Assembly (NCBI RefSeq): GCF_000759475.1 | Contig: NZ_CP009454.1 | Location: 3,596,001-3,660,000 of the forward strand | Origin: Pantoea rwandensis | GTDB taxonomy: Bacteria; Pseudomonadota; Gammaproteobacteria; Enterobacterales; Enterobacteriaceae | Direction: 5' to 3' | Length of the DNA stretch: 64,000 bases | Shown: positions 57,550 to 64,000 of the stretch, one piece after another | Layout of the letters: the number at the start of each line of letters is the position of its first letter | How positions within the stretch are numbered: position 1 is the first letter of the stretch | The notes under the pieces: generated by a model | Told to the model about the DNA's origin: nothing | The model's database searches: none | What the model saw: the letters and a program-made list of their open reading frames with translations, nothing else | Position numbers and translations under genes: made by a program

Positions 57550-58029
57550 ATGACACCCGCCGTAAAACTGCTGGAAAAACAAAAGGTCGCCTTTACCCTT
57601 CATCCTTATGAGCATGACAGCCACGAAACCAATTTTGGTGATGAAGCGGTGCGGAAGCTCAATCTCGATGCACGTCAGGTGTTCAAAACCCTGCTAGTGG
57701 CGCTCAACGGCGATGCCAAAGCGCTGGCGGTAGCCGTGACACCGGTCTCCTCGCAGCTCGATTTGAAAAAAGTGGCAAAGGCGCTGGGCGCGAAAAAAGC
57801 GGATATGGCCGATCCACAACTGGCACAGCGCGTCACCGGCTATCTGGTGGGTGGTATCAGCCCCTTAGGGCAGAAAAAACGCCTGCCAACGGTGATCGAT
57901 CAGCAGGCCGCAGAATTTGCCACCATCTTTGTCTCCGGTGGCAAGCGCGGGCTGGATATAGAACTGGCGGCGCAGGACCTGGCACGGCTGCTGGATGCCA
58001 CTCTGGCCGACTTGGCGCGCCGCGATTAA
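57550..58029 (+). CDS. ybaK: Cys-tRNA(Pro)/Cys-tRNA(Cys) deacylase YbaK
   Basis: A 159-residue editing enzyme that hydrolyses Cys-tRNA-Pro made by Pro[23 protein letters not shown] includes the key catalytic lysine (VFKTL); [20 protein letters not shown] and [22 protein letters not shown] complete the pocket with the GXXXP loop. Length equals E. coli YbaK. Its last 43 bases form the first unit of a 47-bp tandem array, so the coding end has been copied downstream at least five times. Confidence 0.96.
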   Translation: MTPAVKLLEKQKVAFTLHPYEHDSHETNFGDEAVRKLNLDARQVFKTLLVALNGDAKALAVAVTPVSSQLDLKKVAKALGAKKADMADPQLAQRVTGYLVGGISPLGQKKRLPTVIDQQAAEFATIFVSGGKRGLDIELAAQDLARLLDATLADLARRD

Positions 58030-58280
58030 TTCAGCTGCTGGATGCCGCTCTGGCCGACGTGGCGCGCCGCGATTAATTCAGCTGCTGGATTGCCGCTCTG
58101 GCCGACGTGGCGCGCCGCGATTAATCCGGTTGCTGGATGCCACACTGGCAGACGTGGCACGCCGCGATTAATTCAGCTGCTGGATGCGCAGTGGCCGGCT
58201 TGGCACGCCTCGATTAACCCGGCTGCTGGATGCCACACTGGCCAACGTGGCACACCGTGATTAATCCGGCTGCTGGGCGC
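57987..58280. repeat. About six tandem copies of a 47-bp unit from the ybaK 3' end
   Basis: Units begin with GCTGCTGGAT-type sequence at 57987, 58034, 58081, 58129, 58176, 58222 and (partial) 58269; spacing is 47, 47, 48, 47, 46 and 47. The first unit is the ybaK C-terminus plus its stop. Later units differ by a few substitutions and one-base indels. The last, partial unit supplies the stop and final codons of the convergent LysR gene. Confidence 0.95.
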
Positions 58281-59130
58281 AGAGTTGATCGATCATCCAG
58301 CGCCCGGCAGGACCCGGTGGATTGCGTCGCGACCAGATCACATCCACCGCGATGCGCTGTGGCCAGCCTGGCACTGGCAACTCTTTCAACACCTGATGAC
58401 CAAATTGTTCCACCAGCCAGCGCGGTAATACACTCCAGCCAAAGCCCTGTTCCGCCATTTCCAGCAGCAATAAATAAGATGGTGCCGACCACACGCGCCC
58501 GGCAGGCAAGGGTTCACGGTTTTGCACCCAGGTATTGAGCCGTAAATGACGCAGTTCACCGAGTTGTGCTTCACTCACCTGTTTTGACTGCGCCAGCACA
58601 TGATCCTGGTGCAGATAGATCGCCATTTCCGCCCCCACCTGTAAACGCGCCACCGCTAAATCCGGCGGCAGCTGCGGCTGCGCACGCACCACGCCGAGAT
58701 GCACGCGACCGGCCTGCAGCAGGTCCAGCGCGTCCGCGTCCTCAGCAATCATGCATTCAAATTCAATATCCGGATAACGTGCTTCAAAGCGGTTGAGCAG
58801 ATTTTCATGGTGATCGGCCTGCCAGAAATCGGAAATCGCCAGACTGAGTCGCGGTTCCACGCCCTGTGACAGCCGCACCGCCAGCTCATCCAACCGCTGG
58901 CTGGCCGCCAGAATCTGCTGCACCTGCGCCAGGGCGCGCTGTCCTTGCTCGGTGAGTACCGGCTGGCGACCGCTGCGATCGAACAGGGTGAAACCGAGAT
59001 CATCTTCCAGATTAGCCACGGCGCTGCTAATGGTGGACTGGCTTTTGGCCAGCGCACGCGCCGCCGCAGAAAACGAGCCGCTGGCGACAGTCTGCACAAA
59101 GGCCTCAAGGGATTCCGGGGAGTATTTCAT
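58261..59130 (-). CDS. LysR-family transcription regulator
   Basis: A 289-residue LysR-type regulator. The winged helix is FVQTVASGSFSAAARALAKSQSTISSAVANLEDDLGFTLFDRSGR. The effector domain follows, including FECMIAEDADALDLLQAGRVHLGVVRAQP. It is divergent from a PACE-family efflux gene across 90 bp; PACE genes are often controlled by such neighbours. The last residues (LCAQQPD) and stop lie within the tandem array derived from ybaK, so its C-terminal end may have been changed by the repeat. The inducer is unknown. Confidence 0.88.
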   Translation of the reverse strand: MKYSPESLEAFVQTVASGSFSAAARALAKSQSTISSAVANLEDDLGFTLFDRSGRQPVLTEQGQRALAQVQQILAASQRLDELAVRLSQGVEPRLSLAISDFWQADHHENLLNRFEARYPDIEFECMIAEDADALDLLQAGRVHLGVVRAQPQLPPDLAVARLQVGAEMAIYLHQDHVLAQSKQVSEAQLGELRHLRLNTWVQNREPLPAGRVWSAPSYLLLLEMAEQGFGWSVLPRWLVEQFGHQVLKELPVPGWPQRIAVDVIWSRRNPPGPAGRWMIDQLCAQQPD

Positions 59131-59220
59131 GGTGAACCATCGCTTTTATCGATAGGTAATCATTTTATCTTAGCATTTCGCGGTGAGAAAATGTGTCGCG
59201 TTACCCAAAAGGAGGTTTAT

Positions 59221-59652
59221 ATGCGTACCCGTTCGCTGAAAGAACGTTTTTATCATGCTGCAGGATTTGAAGTGCTGGCGATTCTCACTGTGGCTCCGCT
59301 GGCTGCCTGGATTATGGAAAAGCCGCTGTTTCAGATGGGCGCTCTGGCGATTATGTTGTCAACGGTCGCCATGCTGTGGAACATGTTCTATAACACCGGT
59401 TTTGATCGCATCTGGCCCCCGCAGAAAACACGTGGCCTCGGTCTGCGTGCCATCCACGCGCTGGGCTTTGAAGGGGGCTTTATCGTTATCGGTTTGCCGA
59501 TTGCCGCCTGGATGCTGAAGATCACGCTGCTGGAAGCCTTTATGCTGGAAGTGGCGTTCTTCCTGTTCTTCCTGCCCTATACCATGGCCTATAACTGGAT
59601 GTGGGATAAATTGCGTCAGCGCTGGCTGACGCAAAAATCCTGCCAGGCATAA
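59221..59652 (+). CDS. PACE-family efflux transporter
   Basis: A 143-residue protein with four membrane helices arranged as two tandem bacterial-transmembrane-pair units. The first has RFYHAAGFEVLAILTVAPLAAW and the second RAIHALGFEGGFIVIGLPIAAWML, each with the family R...H..GFE motif; the conserved Glu is thought to carry protons. MLWNMFYNTGFDRIWP and YTMAYNWMWDKL end the two units. AAAAGGAGG precedes the ATG at 59221. Members such as AceI export chlorhexidine and related biocides or polyamines. A divergent LysR gene is the probable regulator. Confidence 0.92.
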   Translation: MRTRSLKERFYHAAGFEVLAILTVAPLAAWIMEKPLFQMGALAIMLSTVAMLWNMFYNTGFDRIWPPQKTRGLGLRAIHALGFEGGFIVIGLPIAAWMLKITLLEAFMLEVAFFLFFLPYTMAYNWMWDKLRQRWLTQKSCQA

Positions 59653-59655
59653 AAC

Positions 59656-59679
59656 AACGGCGCCCTATCGGGCGCCGTT
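59656..59679. terminator. Bidirectional terminator between PACE gene and ushA
   Basis: A strong stem AACGGCGCCC / GGGCGCCGTT with a short loop and TTTT on the plus side. It is directly followed by the ushA stop on the other strand. Confidence 0.88.
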
Positions 59680-59680
59680 T

Positions 59681-61432
59681 TCAATTGTGCAGTGCGCGCG
59701 GCCAAATCCACGCCAGAATGGCTTGTGGGTAGCTACGCTTCCTGGGCTTTTCCTGCGCTTTGTCGCGCTCCTGCACCTGTGCTTCCGTTAAATGCACGAT
59801 ACCGGTTGGCGCATAGTCGGCGATTTTCAGCGGTGAGTGTGCGGTGACATAAGCACGCAGCACATCCGCATCACGCTGGCCGGTATTGCTAAAGCCTGCA
59901 TGCGCCTCGATGTTGGGATAACCATCGCCCCCGCTGGCATTAAAGCTGTTGGTCGCCATGCGATAGGTTTTGTCCTTTTGCAGCGGCTCGCCGTTAATCT
60001 TCACCTCACTCACCGCTTTGCCATCCGCCACCAGACTGATATTGCTGAACTGCGCGAAACCACCGGAGTTGGTTTTGATATTGGCAACCGTGGCAAGATA
60101 CTTCAGCAATTCGTCTCCGGTCAGCGTGACTGACACCACCTGATTACCAAACGGCTGCACCTGCAACAAATCGCGCCAACTTAGCTTGCCTGCGGCTAGC
60201 GAGGTGCGAATGCCACCGCCACTGATCACCGCGAAATCCGCTTTAGTCGCTGCCATTTGCGCGCGCAGAATCAGCTGCCCAAGATTGGTTTGTTCAAAAC
60301 GCACCTTATCGCGTTCCCCGACGAACACGCCATCACTGCTGCCAACCGTGACGTCGAGCTTCTTGGCCGCGCGCAGTTGATACGGCGTCAGTAGCTTCAT
60401 CATCGCGCTGTTAGGTGGGATCTCTTCCTGCCAGGTGAGCCAGGAAACGCTGCCATCCAGATTTTTCACTTCATGCTTGAGGTTAACCGGGATCAGCTGA
60501 TAGCTGTCCAGCGTCAATTCGCCATTGCGGAAGGTGAAATCGCCGCGCCCGACATATTTGCCCCACTCTTTCGCCTGCATGATCCACACGCCATTTTGGC
60601 GATCGGGCTGGCAAGGCTGGCCGGGCTGATAATCTTTCACACTGACGTTATCTTTTTCCATGCACACCGCATCCTGCGAGTGGCCGCCGATGATCACATT
60701 GATAGTGCCCGGCGGCAGGCTGCGCGCCAGTTCCACATCACCCGGCGCGTTGCTGCCGTGCTGCCCATCGTCGTAATGGCCCATGTGCGTCAGCGCCACG
60801 ATCACATCAGGTTTCTCGCTGGCACGCAGTTCCGCCACCGCTTTTTCCGTCTCTTTCACCGGATCGCGGATGTCGATATTAGCGATATTTTCCGGGTTGG
60901 AAATTTTCAGGGTATCGGTGGTGGTCAGACCGATCACTGCGATCTTCAGCCCCATGCGATTAAAGATCGCCCACGGCTTAAACAGACGCTGGTCGGTACC
61001 CTTTTGATAGATATTGGCAGAGAGGAAGGGAAATTTGGCCCACTTCTGTTGCTGTTGCAGCACGCTGAGAGGCTTATCGAATTCGTGATTGCCGAGCGCC
61101 ATGGCATCGTAGCCGATGAGGTTCATGCCGCGAATATCGGGTTCGGCATTGAGCAGATCCGATTCCGGCACGCCGGTATTCACGTCTCCGGCGGAAAGGA
61201 TCAAGGCACCGCCGCCTTTGGCCTGCACATCATAACGCTGTTTATCCATCAGCGTTTTCTGCGCCGCCAGACCGTATTCGCCCTGCGCATTGGTCCAGTA
61301 GCGACCGTGATGATCGTTGGTGTGCAGAATACTGAATCGATAACTGCGATCCGTCTGCCATGCCTGCGCCAGCATCGGCAGCAACAGCATGATCAGCGCC
61401 AGCCAGCGCCCTCTCCGCGGGAATAACAACAA
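59681..61432 (-). CDS. ushA: Periplasmic 5'-nucleotidase / UDP-sugar hydrolase UshA
   Basis: A periplasmic enzyme of about 583 residues that hydrolyses UDP-sugars and nucleotides. The N-terminal metallophosphoesterase domain has LHTNDHHG, GNHEFD and GGHSQD (dimetal ligands); the C-terminal domain has the substrate motif NFNASGGDGYP-like NSFNASGGDGYP. I place the start at TTG 61432 because AAGGAG lies seven bases upstream; the frame opens at a GTG (61462) with no such site. The signal peptide is RRGRWLALIMLLLPMLAQA. It is about 30 residues longer at the C-terminus than E. coli, ending in a basic tail (KPRKRSYPQ). Confidence 0.88.
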   Translation of the reverse strand: MLLFPRRGRWLALIMLLLPMLAQAWQTDRSYRFSILHTNDHHGRYWTNAQGEYGLAAQKTLMDKQRYDVQAKGGGALILSAGDVNTGVPESDLLNAEPDIRGMNLIGYDAMALGNHEFDKPLSVLQQQQKWAKFPFLSANIYQKGTDQRLFKPWAIFNRMGLKIAVIGLTTTDTLKISNPENIANIDIRDPVKETEKAVAELRASEKPDVIVALTHMGHYDDGQHGSNAPGDVELARSLPPGTINVIIGGHSQDAVCMEKDNVSVKDYQPGQPCQPDRQNGVWIMQAKEWGKYVGRGDFTFRNGELTLDSYQLIPVNLKHEVKNLDGSVSWLTWQEEIPPNSAMMKLLTPYQLRAAKKLDVTVGSSDGVFVGERDKVRFEQTNLGQLILRAQMAATKADFAVISGGGIRTSLAAGKLSWRDLLQVQPFGNQVVSVTLTGDELLKYLATVANIKTNSGGFAQFSNISLVADGKAVSEVKINGEPLQKDKTYRMATNSFNASGGDGYPNIEAHAGFSNTGQRDADVLRAYVTAHSPLKIADYAPTGIVHLTEAQVQERDKAQEKPRKRSYPQAILAWIWPRALHN

Positions 61433-61595
61433 AGCCGATCTCCTTATTCTGCGTCTTTCCACTTTGCCGTGGACTTAATGTGCTTTATCACCCTTCTGTG
61501 TCGCACAGATGGCACTTTAACTCAAGACAAAAGGCTTATAGAGTCATGCGGGTAGTAACAAATTGATAACGATAACCGCACTCTTCAGGATTTTT

Positions 61596-62792
61596 ATGGC
61601 AAGTGACATCGCAACCCCGGCACGCGCACCGGGACGGACCGCTTTTGGCATTTTAGGTGCCATCAGCCTCGCGCATCTGCTCAACGATATGCTGCAATCG
61701 CTGCTGCTGGCGATCTACCCGATGCTGCAAAAAGATTTTAACCTTAACTTCGTCCAGATAGGTCTGATAACGCTGACCTTTCAGGTCACCGCTTCGCTGC
61801 TGCAACCAATCATCGGTCATTACACCGACAAATACCCAAAACCCTGGTCTTTGCCGGTCGGGATGGGCTTTACGCTGTGTGGTCTGGTGCTGCTGACGTT
61901 CTCCAGCACCTATCCGCAGGTGCTGCTCGCTGCCGCGCTGGTGGGTAGCGGTTCCTCGGTGTTTCATCCGGAATCTTCGCGCGTGGCGCGTATGGCCTCC
62001 GGTGGACGTCATGGTTTGGCTCAATCACTGTTCCAGGTGGGCGGTAACTTTGGTAGCGCGCTAGGCCCGCTGTTGGCAGCGATGATCGTTGCCCCTTACG
62101 GTAAAGGGCATCTTGCCTGGTTCGTGCTGGCGGCACTGCTCGGCATTATCGTGCTGCTGCAGGTCAGCCGCTGGTATAGCCACCAGCAGCGCGCCAGTAA
62201 GGCAAAGGCAACGGTTGCGCCGGTTAACCCGCTGCCGCGTAAGAAAGTGGCGTTGGCGATCAGCATTTTGCTGCTGCTGATCTTCTCTAAATACTTCTAT
62301 CTCACCAGCCTGAGCAGTTACTACACCTTCTATTTAATCCAGAAATTCGGACTTTCTGTTCAGGCCTCGCAATTCCATCTGTTTGCCTTCCTCGGCGCGG
62401 TGGCTGCGGGCACCATCATTGGCGGGCCGATTGGCGATAAAATCGGCCGTAAATACGTGATTTGGGTATCGATTCTTGGCGTTGCGCCCTTCACCTTGCT
62501 GTTGCCCCACGCCAACTTAATGTGGACCAGCGTGTTGAGCGTGATCATCGGGTTGATTCTCGCCTCGGCGTTTTCTGCCATTTTAGTGTATGCGCAGGAA
62601 CTGATGCCAGGACGTATTGGTATGGTTTCCGGGCTATTTTTCGGTTTTGCCTTTGGTATGGGTGGGCTCGGTGCCGCCGTGTTGGGCGTAGTGGCAGACC
62701 ACACCAGCATCGAGTGGGTATATCAAATCTGTGCCTGGCTACCTTTGATCGGCCTATTGACCGCTTTCCTGCCTGATAACCGCCACGCCTAA
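61596..62792 (+). CDS. fsr: Fosmidomycin resistance MFS transporter Fsr
   Basis: A 398-residue major-facilitator protein with 12 predicted helices. It matches E. coli Fsr: FGILGAISLAHLLNDMLQSLLLAIYP, VGSGSSVFHPESSRVARMASGGRHGLAQS, GDKIGRKYVIW and QELMPGRIGMVSGLFFGFAFGMGGLGAAVLG. The ATG at 61596 follows AGGA; the frame from 61563 adds 11 residues. Overproduction gives fosmidomycin resistance in E. coli; its natural substrate is unclear. It lies between ushA and ybaL, as in E. coli. Confidence 0.94.
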   Translation: MASDIATPARAPGRTAFGILGAISLAHLLNDMLQSLLLAIYPMLQKDFNLNFVQIGLITLTFQVTASLLQPIIGHYTDKYPKPWSLPVGMGFTLCGLVLLTFSSTYPQVLLAAALVGSGSSVFHPESSRVARMASGGRHGLAQSLFQVGGNFGSALGPLLAAMIVAPYGKGHLAWFVLAALLGIIVLLQVSRWYSHQQRASKAKATVAPVNPLPRKKVALAISILLLLIFSKYFYLTSLSSYYTFYLIQKFGLSVQASQFHLFAFLGAVAAGTIIGGPIGDKIGRKYVIWVSILGVAPFTLLLPHANLMWTSVLSVIIGLILASAFSAILVYAQELMPGRIGMVSGLFFGFAFGMGGLGAAVLGVVADHTSIEWVYQICAWLPLIGLLTAFLPDNRHA

Positions 62793-63012
62793 GCCGCTTT
62801 AGGGGGACAACGCTTTTTCCTCGCCCCCCTACATTCTGCGGAAAACCTGCCGATAGAGTGAGATAACTGAGGAAAATGCCGCTTCAGCTGCGTTTTCTTC
62901 TTAATTTTTCAATTTTTTCGCTTTTCACCGCTCAAATGTTTAAACGTGGTTAGCGAATGTGCATTACACTAGGTTGTTACAAGCGGATACATTTGCATAC
63001 AAGGAGACAGGC

Positions 63013-64000
63013 ATGCATCACACCACACCGTTGATCACCACCATTGTCGGGGGCCTGGTCCTCGCCTTTCTCCTGGGTATGATTGCCAACCGCCTGCGAA
63101 TCTCCCCGTTGGTCGGTTATCTGCTTGCTGGCGTGCTCGCCGGTCCCTTTACCCCGGGCTTTGTCGCTGATACCAATCTCGCACCTGAGTTAGCTGAGCT
63201 CGGCGTTATCCTGCTGATGTTTGGCGTGGGTTTGCACTTCTCGCTGAAGGATTTGATGTCGGTAAAGTCGATCGCCATTCCCGGCGCCATCGCGCAAATC
63301 GCGGTGGCCACGCTGCTGGGAATGGGGCTGTCGTGGGCGATGGGCTGGTCGTGGATGACAGGTCTGGTGTTTGGCCTCTGTCTTTCCACCGCCAGTACCG
63401 TGGTGTTACTGCGCGCACTGGAAGAGCGTCAACTGATTGATAGCCAGCGAGGTCAGATTGCCATCGGCTGGCTGATTGTTGAAGATCTTGTGATGGTCCT
63501 GACGCTGGTACTGCTGCCCGCCATTGCCGGCATGCTGGAAGAAGGCAACGCCAGCCCCTCTCTGCTGTTCTGGGATCTGATGCTGACCATCGGCAAAGTC
63601 GTCGCCTTTATGGTGCTGATGATGGTGGTGGGCCGTCGGGTCGTGCCGTGGATTCTGGCAAAAAGTGCCGCCACCGGATCGCGCGAACTGTTCACCCTAT
63701 CCGTACTGGCCCTGGCGCTGGGCATCGCTTTCGGTGCGGTTGAATTCTTCGATGTCTCCTTCGCACTCGGCGCCTTCTTTGCCGGTATGGTGCTTAACGA
63801 ATCCGAACTCAGCCACCGTGCCGCGCACGATACTCTCCCGCTGCGCGATGCCTTCGCCGTACTGTTTTTTGTCTCGGTCGGCATGCTGTTTGACCCAATG
63901 ATTTTGATTGAGCAGCCGCTGGCGGTGTTAGGCGCCTTGGCGATCATCGTATTGGGGAAATCCATCGCCGCCTGGCTACTGGTGACGCTGCTCGGCCACT
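63013..64000 (+). CDS. ybaL: Monovalent cation:proton antiporter YbaL (partial)
   Basis: The first 329 residues of a CPA2-family (KefB/KefC-like) antiporter; the gene runs off the right edge. AAGGAGA precedes the ATG at 63013. Conserved segments are LRISPLVGYLLAGVLAGPF, LAELGVILLMFGVGLHFSLKDL, RGQIAIGWLIVEDLVMV (the ion-site Glu-Asp), and RDAFAVLFFVSVGMLFDP. The C-terminal TrkA-N nucleotide-binding domain expected from E. coli YbaL (558 residues) would lie beyond the window. Confidence 0.93.
   Translation, partial: MHHTTPLITTIVGGLVLAFLLGMIANRLRISPLVGYLLAGVLAGPFTPGFVADTNLAPELAELGVILLMFGVGLHFSLKDLMSVKSIAIPGAIAQIAVATLLGMGLSWAMGWSWMTGLVFGLCLSTASTVVLLRALEERQLIDSQRGQIAIGWLIVEDLVMVLTLVLLPAIAGMLEEGNASPSLLFWDLMLTIGKVVAFMVLMMVVGRRVVPWILAKSAATGSRELFTLSVLALALGIAFGAVEFFDVSFALGAFFAGMVLNESELSHRAAHDTLPLRDAFAVLFFVSVGMLFDPMILIEQPLAVLGALAIIVLGKSIAAWLLVTLLGH

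Noticed and set aside
57987..58280. CRISPR-like or integron attC-like array of 47-bp units
   Set aside because: Units are contiguous copies of the ybaK 3' end without variable spacers, and no integrase of the IntI type is present.

Overview
The window reads as a chromosomal segment of a gamma-proteobacterium of the Erwiniaceae, most likely Pantoea or a close relative. CspE, PagP, FolD, CysS, PpiB, LpxH, PurE/PurK, TesA, CnoX, QmcA, CueR, CopA, UshA, Fsr and YbaL all resemble their E. coli counterparts closely. From folD rightwards the gene order follows the E. coli folD-to-ybaL block, with local insertions and losses. The organism name is inference from protein resemblance and order recalled from memory; no search was run.

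Layout. 1-16.5 kb is ordinary chromosome: an ABC-type binding protein with a divergent MocR regulator, a GNAT acetyltransferase, cspE-pagP, several very small genes (including a YohP homologue), hcxB, gntT with tandem GntR operators, an iron-type alcohol dehydrogenase, a Cof-type phosphatase, an RcnB-like protein, a DUF1272 protein, two AI-2E-family membrane proteins, and a P-type ATPase that has lost its N-terminus.

16.5-38.06 kb is accessory DNA at the argU-type tRNA-Arg(UCU) gene, in at least two layers. Layer A (16.5-23.2 kb) is a decayed type I restriction locus: hsdM is truncated and carries an amber codon, hsdS is frameshifted, and hsdR is intact. It is followed by a small gene with an internal stop and a 90-residue unknown. 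It ends in a degenerate copy of the integrase 3' end plus attachment core. Layer B (23.2-38.06 kb) joins a CP4-type island module (DUF4942, DUF5983, CbtA/CbeA-like toxin and antitoxin, DUF987, RadC-like, antirestriction, a broken DUF905 gene, DUF932, and three membrane or exported proteins) to a heavily deleted DLP12/lambdoid prophage (baseplate pieces, spike, spanins, endolysin, early genes, cII, IntD-like integrase). Several phage genes are fusions across deletion points.

Within the phage tail genes sits a compact three-gene operon (31.4-32.6 kb). It encodes a predicted ADP-ribosyltransferase-fold protein, a 79-residue protein and a SecB-like chaperone, which is the architecture of toxin-antitoxin-chaperone anti-phage systems such as CmdTAC. 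It is the strongest candidate for a noteworthy system here.

38.06-64 kb is core chromosome: a DUF1198 (YicN-like) gene, folD-ybcJ, cysS, ppiB-lpxH, purEK with a PurR box, ybbP/ybbA, tesA, an inserted acyltransferase gene, ybbO, cnoX, qmcA-ybbJ, cueR/copA with a CueR-type promoter, ybaP, ybaK, a LysR/PACE-efflux pair, ushA, fsr and the start of ybaL. Three repeat arrays stand out: palindromes after ybcJ, thirty copies of a 7-bp unit before ybaK, and about six copies of a 47-bp unit derived from the 3' end of ybaK.
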